DNA from: Sabellastarte sp. h YS-2021
Lineage: Eukaryota > Annelida > Polychaeta > Sabellida > Sabellidae
Length of the DNA stretch: 64,000 nucleotides
NCBI GenBank assembly: GCA_964017235.1
Contig: OZ024940.1
Location: 29,072,573 to 29,136,572 of the forward strand
Direction: 5' to 3'
A program made the translations under genes and the position numbers. This document shows, piece by piece, positions 10,961 through 20,095 of this stretch. The notes under the pieces are model-generated. The model was given only the letters and a program-made list of their open reading frames with translations, was not told the DNA's origin and made no database searches. Within the stretch, counting starts at the first letter, position 1. Each line of letters starts with the position of its first letter.

Positions 10961-10973
10961 CAGTGGCAGATAA
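9993..10973 (+). CDS. Truncated TRIM-like protein (RING/B-box/coiled coil), duplicate copy without C-terminal domain
   Basis: Predicted 326 residues. I chose the ATG at 9993 because a pyrimidine tract ending TTTTTTACAG at about 9979-9988 marks a splice acceptor just upstream; an in-frame ATG at 9951 lies inside the presumed intron. Domains: RING-like residues 17-55 (C17, C20, H34, C37, C40, C52, C55), B-box about 92-130, coiled coil about 135-260. Residue 32, where the third RING zinc ligand is expected, is Tyr. The shared sequence stops at 10960, before the splice donor that the second copy uses at 13133. The frame then runs four residues into duplicated upstream DNA and stops. The product would lack the beta-propeller. 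It could be a decoy paralogue, a dead copy skipped by splicing, or an assembly artefact. Confidence 0.7.
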   Translation: MATSTQGDKPLEQHITCNVCLDVYNDPHALTYLHTYCKQCIQGLMEDCQIKCPECREYTKQSHVKKDFKMKSLITISRSTSEKDDNPQETVCDLCKNSKKAVQSFCRNCEELMCADCFRAHRGRRLTTDHTVITFTELQQSQKQELDKYNKFVRDTERDVDSKRTSNRELIENIKQAEVRQMAEVNRLRQSILDDVNSHHDSLLAEIQSINQNTITSLEQQGQMFTEAKQQLAGKKQLLADVSQTHDISVLTKRLKKLSKQLKYDVEVIRSKLPRFDRDVQSKVQVVTGMKWDPGTSTRIKVAGSVAARADESRYHKQRLGRNSGR

Positions 10974-13059
10974 ATCTAGCATAATTAGACTTCTTAGACT
11001 TCTTGTCTGTTTAATTATTGTTCTACTTCTAAGGTGCGATGGATGGAATCGTAGTTTAGACATTGTACATATAATTATATTTTACACGGCAAGCACTGAT
11101 AATTGTTGGGGGAAACCTTGTGAGGGCAGGCAGAATATTTGTACTTACTTATTTATGTGACATCCGGCTTGCGGATGCAGCTTCCGGTAAAGATATCAAA
11201 TGGTATATACTTATAAGAAGGAGTGTGGTTGTATGTGGTTGTACAGTTGACATGAGCTTATTGGCACTGACTGGTTCTAGTCAGGTATGTAGGCTAGAGA
11301 AAGTCAAAATGCATCTTGCATTTTTCAGGTATCAGTTCTTGGTCTCACTCAGCTGCACTTGAAATAAATGAGAACCAGACATAAACTTGTGTAAGTCATT
11401 GTCATTTTGAAGACATTTTTCATTTAGACATGAATACTGTCCTTATATTTCACATACTGTACCCATATACCACCCATCTAGAAAATCTGATTAAGTTCAG
11501 TTTTAATTTTTTTACACTATAGTGTAAATGCTTACTTTGAAATGTTGAGTAAACTAAAAGGCTTTAAATAGGTTCTGAAAATGTTTTGTAAAAGTTTTCA
11601 CCATTAAAACAGTTTTCAATGTTTACTGCCAATGTGGCCTAGTGGGTAACACACTTGTCTAAGAACTCAGAGGCCGTGGGTTCAAACCTGGGTACAGGCA
11701 GATACATAGTGCCTGGGGGAACCACTTAAAATGGTGGTCCTTTATCATTGGGTCCTATCCCCAGTGGCAGGCTAAAGAACCTCAAGGATGTTGATAAATG
11801 GTCATCCTTGAGTCTCTGTCTTTCAGTTAGGGGGGTATGTCAGTTACTTGTACATTGCAGCTGGCTGAACCTGTGCAGTCAGATCAGATGGGTTAAACAG
11901 GGCAGGTATTGCTGTGAATATAAATACACAATATAATACTGCAATGTGTTAATTTTAAATTAACAGTGGTCTCAATGTGAATCCAAAACATAGATCTAAA
12001 ATTATTGGAATATTTCATTCTGTAACTAAAAATTAAATGGCCCTCACTTTTGACTCATGTCTTGTTATCTCATTTGTATTTTTTACAGACAATGGCCACT
12101 TCTACACAAGGAGATAAACCTCTGGAACAACATATCACTTGCAATGTGTGTTTGGATGTGTACAATGACCCACACGCTTTAACATACCTTCACACTTACT
12201 GCAAACAGTGTATACAGGGCCTCATGGAGGATTGTCAAATCAAGTGCCCAGAATGCAGGGAATATACAAAACAAAGTCACGTGAAGAAAGACTTCAAAAT
12301 GAAGAGTCTTATTACAATCAGCAGAAGCACATCAGAAAAAGATGATAATCCCCAGGAAACAGTCTGTGACCTTTGTAAAAATTCCAAAAAGGCTGTACAA
12401 TCGTTTTGTAGAAATTGCGAAGAATTAATGTGTGCCGATTGTTTTAGAGCTCACAGAGGGAGGAGACTCACCACAGATCACACAGTCATAACATTCACAG
12501 AGTTGCAGCAATCCCAAAAACAAGAACTAGACAAATATAATAAATTTGTCAGAGATACAGAGCGAGACGTGGACAGTAAACGTACCAGCAATAGAGAATT
12601 GATAGAAAACATTAAACAAGCAGAAGTGAGACAAATGGCTGAAGTCAATCGACTGAGGCAGAGTATTCTTGATGATGTAAACAGCCACCATGACAGCTTA
12701 TTAGCAGAAATCCAGTCCATCAACCAAAACACCATCACAAGCTTGGAACAGCAGGGGCAGATGTTCACAGAGGCCAAACAGCAGCTGGCTGGCAAAAAAC
12801 AGTTGTTAGCAGATGTTTCACAAACTCATGATATCTCTGTTCTCACAAAGAGGCTGAAAAAACTGAGTAAGCAACTCAAATATGATGTGGAAGTGATCCG
12901 CTCCAAATTACCAAGGTTTGACAGGGATGTTCAGTCCAAGGTCCAAGTGGTCACAGGCATGAAGTGGGATCCTGGCACATCTACCAGGATAAAGGTGGCT
13001 GGTTCAGTGGCAGCCAGGGCTGATGAATCAAGATATCACAAACAGAGACTGGGAAGAAA
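10960..13059 (+). repeat. Tandem duplication, copy 2 (2,099-bp unit)
   Basis: Repeats 8861-10960 and then continues into unique sequence at 13060 ('ttgtcatctgatgaagtgg'). This is the original gene context on the right side, because the reading frame runs on to a good splice donor. The left side of copy 1 keeps the original upstream context. Confidence 0.92.
11628..11938 (+). repeat. tRNA-like SINE in TRIM upstream region, copy 2
   Basis: Carried by the tandem duplication; identical in the compared parts to 9529-9839. The insertion therefore predates the duplication. Confidence 0.55.
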
Positions 13060-13132
13060 TTTGTCATCTGATGAAGTGGTTGGTGCAGCGGCAGTAGCTG
13101 GACCTGGCAGAAGCCTGTCATCTCAAACACTG
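12092..13132 (+). CDS. TRIM-like gene, exon with RING, B-box and coiled coil
   Basis: The exon encodes 347 whole codons of a tripartite-motif protein. A 3' splice site (pyrimidine tract, then ACAG) at about 12078-12087 precedes the ATG, so a 5' untranslated exon is expected upstream. RING-like residues are C17, C20, Y32, H34, C37, C40, C52 and C55; Tyr32 (12185-12187, TAC) replaces the canonical third cysteine by one G-to-A step. The B-box (92-130) keeps C92, C95, C106, C109, C114, C117, H121 and H130. A Gln/Lys/Glu-rich coiled coil (about 135-260) should drive oligomerisation. The exon ends CTG|GTAAGA at 13132/13133, and intron phase 0 fits the exon at 14163. TRIM proteins usually act as cytoplasmic E3 ligases or scaffolds. 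The read-through frame to 13231 is probably intronic. Confidence 0.88.
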
Positions 13133-14162
13133 GTAAGAAATATTGCAACAAGAACTGGCCATACTTCATTGCAACTTGAGGAAATAAAAATCAGATTGGG
13201 CAGATTGAGACTGAGAAAACTCGGACCTTAGATTTGCCAAACTCAGCTGTTATAAAGCTAGGGGCATTGTAATTTGGCACACCTCAAGTTAACATAAACC
13301 TGAACCAAGAGTATTTATTTACATCCTGAGAGTGTACAATACTAAATAAAATGAGAATGAGGGCAGCTGAAAGACAATAATGTATTGCTTTCAGGTATTT
13401 TGTATGTAAATTGTGCCAAGTTGGGGGGCAATAAATTGACGTAGAAATTAAATTATTGCCAATGCGAAAGCAGTGTACAAGCTTCATTCACTCGATGTTT
13501 TTGTTGTTAGAGGCTTATAGCTTATATTGCTATAATTTATGGTTATGTCCATTCATAAATCCAAATGTTATTACAGAAAGAAAGCACCAGTAAGGCTTGT
13601 GACAACTTGTTTTATATCAATAACTTGCTTAGTTGACTTATTTGTATCAACTTTTGACTTATTTTGCCTCACCTTACTTATTTGTATTAAATTTTGACTT
13701 ATTTTGCATCACCTGACTTATTTGTATCAAATTTTGACTTATTTTGCATCACCTGACTTATTTGTATCATATTTTGACTTATTTTACATCACCTGACTTA
13801 TTTGTATAAAATTTTGACTTACTTTGCATCACATGACTTATTTGTATCAAATTTTGACTTATTTTGCATCACCGGACTTATTTGTATCAAATTTTGACTT
13901 ATTTTGCATCACACCTGACTTATTTGTATCAAATTTTGCCTTATTTTGCATCACCTGCTAGTTTTGTAATAAAAAACTTATTTGGCAAACTTATTTGTAT
14001 CAGCAATTGACGAATTATGTTACAAAATGGTGTAAACAGGTAAATTGAAAGTAACCATATGGACACCAACAAAAATCATCCTGGAATGTGTGAAGCATTG
14101 AAATATGCTGAATTTTAAAACAGTCTTAACTCCTATAATAATTAGTCTGTTTATACTTTCAG
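13133..14162 (+). other. TRIM intron (1,030 bp)
   Basis: The intron starts GTAAGA and ends with a pyrimidine-rich TTTATACTTTCAG at 14162. Both neighbouring exons are phase 0. It carries the 40-bp minisatellite at 13634-13960. The assignment rests on splice consensus and frame, without transcript evidence. Confidence 0.8.
13634..13960 (+). repeat. Intronic minisatellite, 40-bp unit, about 8 copies
   Basis: The unit starts GACTTATTTGTATCAA and continues TTTTGACTTATTTTGCATCA. Unit starts fall at about 13635, 13675, 13715, 13755, 13795, 13835, 13875 and 13917, so the period is 40 bp with one 42-bp unit. Each unit contains two 'gacttatttt/g' half-repeats, suggesting an older ~20-bp ancestor. Confidence 0.9.
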
Positions 14163-14954
14163 AAGAGAAAAGAAATTCATTCAAGATACAGAATGGTGAA
14201 ATGTGTAGACTTAGACTTTGATCCACATAAACTATGTCTATGTGGAGATGAGCTGTGGATGGGGGGTTGGGACAAGGGTGTCTTTGTCTACAGCACGCAT
14301 TTACAAAAAATAAGACAAATTACAAACAAGCATTTGCAATATGTTCACAGTGTATATAAAACAGACACAGATGTCATTGTGTGTGACAGTAAAACAGGGC
14401 TCCATCTTTTGAACCAGCAAGGCGATTACCTTAAGCATATCTGTGCTGGTAAATTCAGTGATGTGAGTGTCACGAATAACACACTCCTTGCTTTAGAACA
14501 GGAAAAGCATCATATTCATGTGTTAAATAAATCTCAGAGCAGCTGGAAAATAGAAAAACACTTAAACATGTCAGGTTATAGTGAAGGTTGCAATGTAGAC
14601 AGATTTTGTGCAAGCAGCAATTGTATTTACGTAAGCTGTGATAAAAACCACTGTGTACGCGTTTACTCCTTAACTGGCAATTTTCTTTACAAAACAGGAC
14701 AGTGGGGTAAGGGTAAAGGGCAGGAATCAGGGGACTTTGATAATCTTCTTCTCAGTGATGTGGACAGTAGAGGGAAGTTACTGCTATGTGACAGTCATAA
14801 TAACAGGCTACAAGTGTTTGACCCCCAGACTAAACATTGGGCACAAGTCCAAGGAACGGAGGACTTGTGGAGGCCGTCGTGTGCCGGGGTGGGGTACAAA
14901 AACCTTTGGGTGGGGACTGCTTCTAGAAAATTACTGAAATATGAAGCACAGTAA
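14163..14954 (+). CDS. TRIM-like gene, C-terminal beta-propeller exon
   Basis: Read in frame from the acceptor at 14162, this last exon encodes 263 residues and a TAA-type stop at 14952-14954, giving a 610-residue protein with exon 12092-13132. The first residues are basic (KRKEIHSRYR). Blade-like repeats follow, with recurring 'VCDSKTG', 'VSCDKN', 'LLLCDSHNNRLQVFD' and 'LWVGTASRKLLKYE' strands. This is the pattern of six-bladed NHL/TolB-like propellers that end many molluscan TRIM proteins, in the place taken by PRY/SPRY in vertebrate antiviral TRIMs. Such a domain usually binds a partner, substrate or ligand. No separate start is needed: the ATG at 14193 is internal. A polyadenylation signal is not obvious in the following 200 bp. 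Confidence 0.85.
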   Translation, partial: KRKEIHSRYRMVKCVDLDFDPHKLCLCGDELWMGGWDKGVFVYSTHLQKIRQITNKHLQYVHSVYKTDTDVIVCDSKTGLHLLNQQGDYLKHICAGKFSDVSVTNNTLLALEQEKHHIHVLNKSQSSWKIEKHLNMSGYSEGCNVDRFCASSNCIYVSCDKNHCVRVYSLTGNFLYKTGQWGKGKGQESGDFDNLLLSDVDSRGKLLLCDSHNNRLQVFDPQTKHWAQVQGTEDLWRPSCAGVGYKNLWVGTASRKLLKYEAQ

Positions 14955-15160
14955 CAAAGGTTTGACCTTTAACCTTGCTGTAGTGACCTTGACCTGTAAA
15001 ATCTTGTCCAAGCTATATCACTGAAACTGTAATGTGCAGGATGTTGATACATGGTAGGGACAATGGTTGGATGGTGTAGATATGCAATTTTGTCCACCTT
15101 TCTCTTGCTAGAGGTAAGGACTGGTTAGTTCTTGGACTGATTCAAATCTTAACCCTCTAA
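14955..15160 (+). repeat. Tandem-module repeat with 'gaccttgacc' motif
   Basis: The sequence 'ttgctgtagtgaccttgacc' and 'gtgcaggatgttgatacatggtaggga' recurs in altered form at 15580-15700 and 15460-15570. It belongs to a ~125-bp module family that is interrupted here by the LINE fragment. No coding evidence. Confidence 0.6.
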
Positions 15161-15164
15161 TCAT

Positions 15165-15432
15165 TCGCAGTGTGCCAAGATTAGCTCTATTCTATCTGAT
15201 GCAAAGAAGCTTTTGTTTGGTGTGCCTTAGGGCTCCATCCTTGGCCCAATACTCTCTAGCTTATCCACCCTCATTTCTGCTTTTCCCAGTTCCTATCCAT
15301 GGTGCTAACACCCGCTATGTCTCAAGTTAATGATTATCGGTTTCTTGCTTGTTATGTTTGGTTGTGCCTAGGGTCTGGCTTTAGATTGAGATTAAGTGCT
15401 ATAAAAATTCTATTAGAATTAGAATAGAGAAT
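15165..15432 (+). pseudogene. LINE reverse transcriptase relic with 3' tail
   Basis: One frame reads LFGVP, stop, GSILGPILSSL at about 15210-15270, the well-known GVPQGS-LGP-LF signature of non-LTR reverse transcriptases with the Gln codon turned into TAG. About 100 bp later the sequence jumps to a LINE-type 3' end ('gattgagattaagtgctata' plus 'ttagaattagaat'). The finger, YADD and thumb regions are missing or unreadable, so it is an internally deleted, dead copy. The same tail is at 39388-39430. The clade (CR1/L2/jockey-like) is only a guess. Confidence 0.75.
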
Positions 15433-15439
15433 ATAGAGT

Positions 15440-15715
15440 GATATGCATTTGGCTTTTAACATTGTTGTAGAGACCTCAACCTTTAAAATATTATCTGGGA
15501 TATATCTCAAGAACTATAAGGTGTAGGAAGCTGATGTTATGGACATTGGTTGTGGGATGTAGATGGGCAACATTATGACCTTATATTCACCTTTGACCAT
15601 GCTGTAGTGACCTTGATCTTTAAAGTCTGGTCTGGGCTATATCTTGGAAAATGTTAGGATCGTGAAAATGATACTTGGTAGGGACATTAGGTATACATGA
15701 GCAAATGTTTTCTTG
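15440..15715 (+). repeat. ~125-bp tandem modules, continuing 14955-15160
   Basis: Two degenerate units: 'ttgttgtagagacctcaacc' to 'atgttatggacattgg' and 'catgctgtagtgaccttgatc' to 'atacttggtagggacatt'. They match the module left of the LINE relic, so the LINE probably inserted into this array. Confidence 0.6.
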
Positions 15716-16360
15716 ACAGTTAAAATGTATTGACCTTAATTGGAAACCGGATAAAGTCATTTACATGGAAAATTGTCATATGGTAGATTTGATTTTGTAA
15801 ATGTGTAGCCTCATTGAATTTTAATCTGTTGGATATGTGAAGAAGGAAATCTTATAATACCTTCATGTTATCGTGTTATTGTAGAGACATTTCTACTGTT
15901 TCTTTATAAGTAGTCAATCTATGCATTATAGTAAAACAAGGCAAAACATAATGAATTAACATTATTTTACATCAATGTATGATTCACACAGGATTACAGC
16001 TGGCTGCAGTCAATCCTTAAATGCTTAAATTGCTTGTAAACAAAGTATGAAATATCACCTATGTTTACCCCCCAAATTCCTATCTATTGCCATCACTGTT
16101 ATGATCTCTTGGTAAAGGTTCAGTTACATTATTATTAAGCATGAGCCCTGGCAAGGCTAGCATTTCCCAAGATCACTTTTTTTGCCCCCTGATTTTCATT
16201 GAATCTGGGCTTCCAGTGAGGAATCTGCCCTTCCAGTGTGTACTCCTTGTGTGTCTGATTGCTTCCAAGCTCTGATGTCAGTTCTCTACTCATGGCTTTG
16301 CAGCTCGAGCCTGTAGATCAAAAGACTTTTAGGCCTTGTCTTATAAATATCTTATTCAGA
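15716..16360 (+). repeat. Dispersed ~640-bp repeat, copy 2
   Basis: Paralogous to 6400-7050 in the same order and orientation. It includes an extra duplicated 'gaatctg.gcttccagtg' near 16200. Divergence between the copies is clearly higher than between the TRIM duplicates, so the insertion or duplication is older. Confidence 0.7.
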
Positions 16361-16900
16361 TGGTTCATAGTAGTGAGAATTAGGTTTAAAGTTGTGCTGT
16401 GAAGTAGCATTTAAGGGATATCAATCATATATGTAACATAATGAATTTGTTGGTATATAAACAAACGACAGATAAATAACAAATTATGGTGTGGTTATTA
16501 ATAGCCAGTTTGTTCTTAACTGATTCTATGTACTATTATAAAACAATCACAAAAAGGGATTCCATAAGGTAAAAGGATATACCATTACTAGTTAAGCCAT
16601 GCAGTTTCTAACAAACTGTATTCTATTACTTTTCAGTGGCAACTAAATAAAAATTGATAAACTCTAACTGGCTTGTTTGATTGATCTATTCTGGGATGTT
16701 GCTTCAAAAAGATCACAAACAAATTTAAAATATGCAAAGTGGTTTGAGTAGTGGGTTTCTCATACTGGGAATACACGAACCATTGCCCATAAATTCTACT
16801 ATTGGAGATTGGGGTATTGTATATGTTTTTATGTTATTTTAAGACACAGTATATAATAAGTTTCACACACAGCCACAAAAAGCCCCAACATATCAAAAAC
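16361..16900. other. No recognised gene
   Basis: AT-rich sequence without a supported frame, repeat or RNA gene. Confidence 0.4.
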
Positions 16901-16911
16901 CTCTATTAGAA

Positions 16912-17156
16912 TTTATTTATTTATTTATTTATTTGGGGTTTTACGTGGCTTTCAACACTGTACAGGTCATATCATGACGGGTAGTTTTGTGGGGAGAGGA
17001 AACCAGTACATACAGTTTGTCAGGGTTCTGTATTGTTAAGTGCCGACTAATGGCAAGCAGCTATCAGCTTTCCGACTTGAGGCCATGCCGGGAATCGAAC
17101 TCTGGCCTCAGAGGTGGGAGGCGAGAGTGTTACCACTCTGCCACCGTGGCCCCCAT
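16912..17156 (-). mobile_element. Full-length tRNA-derived SINE, minus orientation, 11-bp TSD
   Basis: The direct repeat CTCTATTAGAA at 16901-16911 and 17157-17167 flanks the element. On the minus strand it runs GGGGGCCACGGTGGCAGAGT (A-box region), then a GTTCGATTCCC B-box, a conserved body ('gggaaagctgatagctgctt'), a 'gatatgacctgtacagtgtt' module and a (TAAA)n tail. RNA polymerase III would transcribe it from the internal promoter. The intact boxes and perfect TSD suggest a fairly recent insertion. Confidence 0.93.
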
Positions 17157-17359
17157 CTCTATTAGAAGGAAAAGAAACTATTTTGCAAATTCAGAAATAT
17201 GTATACACTCCTAATATCTGTTTCCATACAAGCAATCTTTGATTTTTGACAGTGATTCATTGTATGCATTGTAAAAAGTCTACATCTATATTTCCGGAGC
17301 AGTAATCATCTGTGATATATAACTCTCACTCTGACTCTCACTCTTGACACTGATTTTTC

Positions 17360-17598
17360 GGGGGCCACAGTGGCAGAGTGGTAACACTCTCGCCTCCCAC
17401 CTCTGAGGCTGGTGTTCGATTCCTGGCATCGCCTCAAGTGGGAAAGCTGGTAGTTGGTTGCTGTTGGTCCCCAGTTTACAGTACACAACCCTAGCAAACT
17501 ATATGTACTGGTTTCCTCTGCCCTTTCAACTACCGGTCGTGATATGACCTGTACAGTGTTGAAAGCGATGTAAAACCCCAAATAAATAAATAAATTTC
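17360..17598 (+). mobile_element. Full-length tRNA-derived SINE, plus orientation
   Basis: Same family as 16912-17156, opposite orientation. It starts GGGGGCCACAGTGGCAGAGT, has a B-box GTTCGATTCC, and ends 'gcgatgtaaaaccccaaata' plus (AAAT)n. I could not find a clean target-site duplication. With the previous element it makes an inverted SINE pair about 200 bp apart, which could form a hairpin in a transcript. Confidence 0.92.
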
Positions 17599-17599
17599 C

Positions 17600-18451
17600 A
17601 TACATGCAAACTTTATCTGTGAAGGCAACTTGCAATATTTTTTTTCTTCTCTGCATAAAAATCACATGCAAGCTACGTTTTGTCCACATTTGGTTAATAG
17701 ACTCAACATACTGACTGATGGGAGAAATATGTCCTTTATTCTTTTAAATGTCATGCAGTAACTTTATGACAAACTACAACTCCACAAATTGTGCTGATAG
17801 GTCACACAACAAAAATCTTGTACATTGAAACATGCATCTAATTTTTCAATATTATCATGTTGAATCATTTCCATATTCGATAATTGACTGAGGATATTAT
17901 GCATTTTATTATTGTACAAATCTGTTCACAAAAAAATCCATTGTATAAGTATTAACTGAAAAACACCTACCATCACAAGTGTATTTCTTACTTTGTGTAA
18001 TGTTTACAGACATTAAACCTTGTTTATATACCACTGTACTGAATCGTAGAAATAATGTGCAGTACACTCAGTACTACATGTCTTCATTGTGTGTGTGTTT
18101 GTGTGTGTGGATTTGACAGATGTTGGGATAGCCTCTCTAAGCTATATTCAGAAAATCTCTCACGCATGCGCAGTGCCATATCAGGAACTGGCAGTTGACA
18201 TTTATTTAGCCAGCACAAAAACAGGAGAGTCTAGACTTTCTCTCCAAGTCTTTGCATTTCTTATTCCACCAATCTGACATGAACGAGGAGTCATTGGAAT
18301 TAATGCATAGGGCCTCGGAAATTTTCAGGCATCCTAATATAGGAATAAAGTAAATAGTTTGAAAAAACTCCAAACCCTTAGCCTTTTCTAAGTTAATTTT
18401 GTAATGTAATGTAAAATTTAACACACCATGCAATTCCACACAATAAAATAG
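17600..18451. other. No recognised gene; short (GT)n tract
   Basis: AT-rich sequence with a GT-rich microsatellite at about 18088-18110. The block at 18235-18290 is, in reverse complement, similar to 25150-25195 ('tcagattgtggaataagaaatg' type), so it is probably a repeat remnant. Confidence 0.4.
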
Positions 18452-18588
18452 AGCCTACATATCCAGACTAGATTCTAATGCATATTTAAATAACTAAGTT
18501 TTGATTCTTCCTTAGGTTATCCAAAGTAAGTTTACAGGAGGGCAGCTCAGAACTCCATGCATTAGAATCTAGCCAGGATCTGTAGGCT
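18452..18588. mobile_element. MITE-like element with ~30-bp terminal inverted repeats
   Basis: The ends 'agcctacatatccagactag' plus 'attctaatgca' and 'tgcattagaatctagccagg' plus 'atctgtaggct' are imperfect reverse complements over about 30 bp, with three or so mismatches. Total length is 137 bp and there is no coding sequence. A target-site duplication is not clear, so the superfamily is not assigned. Confidence 0.7.
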
Positions 18589-18674
18589 AGATTTAAAAAA
18601 TCAAATATCATACTTCTTTAAATTTGTGGACTTTAGTATGCATAACGTAGCCAAATTTGTATGATATCTTTTTC

Positions 18675-18914
18675 TTTATTTATTTATTTGGAGTTTTACG
18701 TCACTTTCAACACTGTACAGGTCATATCACGACGGGTAGTTGGAAGGGCAGAGGAATTCGAAACCAGTACATACCGTTCGCTAGGGTTCTGTACTGTAAA
18801 CTGTCAACCAACGGCAAGCAACTACCAGCTTTCCCACTTGAGGCCGTGCCGGGAAGCTAACTCTGGCCTCAGAGGTGGGAGGTGAGAGTGTTACCACTCT
18901 GCCACTGTGGCCCC
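18675..18914 (-). mobile_element. Full-length tRNA-derived SINE, minus orientation, 12-bp TSD
   Basis: GATATCTTTTTC at 18663-18674 and 18915-18926 forms the target-site duplication. On the minus strand the element begins GGGGCCACAGTGGCAGAGTG and ends with the 'gatatgacctgtacagtgtt' module and an A-rich tail. The B-box is damaged (GTTAGCTTCCC), so transcription may be weak. Confidence 0.92.
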
Positions 18915-18989
18915 GATATCTTTTTCAAACATGCATACAGATATTCGGTATAGTAAAGTACTCATACATGTAATGAGATATAAGTTTAC

Positions 18990-19115
18990 CAGACTCTTAG
19001 CTGCATGCTGCTGTAAAAGTCAGTACATGCATGGGGACATTATGTAAACTGAAACTCCAATTTCTGAACTGAAAATTTTCCCTAGCTGCAAAGAAACTTG
19101 AGCCTTCAGCAAGGC
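18990..19115 (+). repeat. Dispersed repeat: 'actgaaactccattatctgaactg' block
   Basis: The segment from 'gctgcatgctgctgtaaaag' to 'cttgagccttcagcaaggct' recurs with changes at 46490-46615, 55225-55325 and 57127-57250. It is one end of a larger dispersed family that continues in other copies with 'gtctagacagtgtaaaagtag'. Confidence 0.6.
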
Positions 19116-20095
19116 TACACATAGCAGGCAACTCATTAATGTAATATGAGGTCACAGATTTCCGTGGGAGGTTTTTCTGACAATATTTATAAATAGAAAG
19201 ACTGCTTTAATTGAGGATCAAATGCTTTAAATTCGCGGATAGCTTGTGCTGCTTTTTATTTTATTTGCTCATGAATATTCATGTATGGTGGACCCTTATC
19301 ATTAACTGGTCGTGAATTGTTCCCAGATCAAATTGCTTGCCTTTATGAATAATATCCTAATTCAACATCCGGGACCTGATACATATGTAAACAATCAGAC
19401 ATTAGCTTCCCCATGCTTAAACTGGAGAGGGTGCTACAACCATCTCCACAGAAATAGGCGACTTCAGATTCGCCAGAATTCATCAAAAAGGTGTTGACAG
19501 TATGGGCATGTTATAAATAGTTATTCATGCTTCTGTGATGTTCAAGATTAAGCCAGAATATTAGTACTATATCGCCTTGTTTAAGGCTCAAGTACCCCTT
19601 GTAATTGAGAGAAAATATACAGAGGCAATGGTCATTTTGCATTATGCACTCTTACATGAACATGTACTGGATTTTATGCGTGGATATTACAGTGTCTGCT
19701 GAGTTTATATCTGAAGACATGCATGGGTGCTTTATGAATACCAAAAATCTATGTACAAGTATGAATACATTTTATACAAATCTGAGCGTTAAGCAGGGCT
19801 AAGTATCCAATAAACTGGTGACAATTACCCACGAATTAGCTACAGATATGGGAGAATGAATATAATCTATGAAGAATCATCTACAGCAAAGCAAGAATCA
19901 ACTCAAAAGAAGGGAAAATGTCCGGCAAACTTACATGGATGGTCATACTAAGTTCCGGGTCAATTGTGTTATACAATGCCTCCTGTATGTGCGTCTCTCT
20001 GTGTATGCGATCCCTTCATCAGGTTTTGTCATAAATCTTAATAGTTCTCATTCATCTATGAAGATATCTTCACCAAATGTACAGGGCGTTTTTAT
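19116..20095. other. No recognised gene
   Basis: Several 60-110-codon open frames occur (for example 19869-20204 plus), but they show no domain and end in the repeat that follows. Nothing else could be supported. Confidence 0.4.

Noticed and set aside
14737..14937. Second short gene within the propeller exon
   Set aside because: Alternate frame of the TRIM propeller; no independent support.
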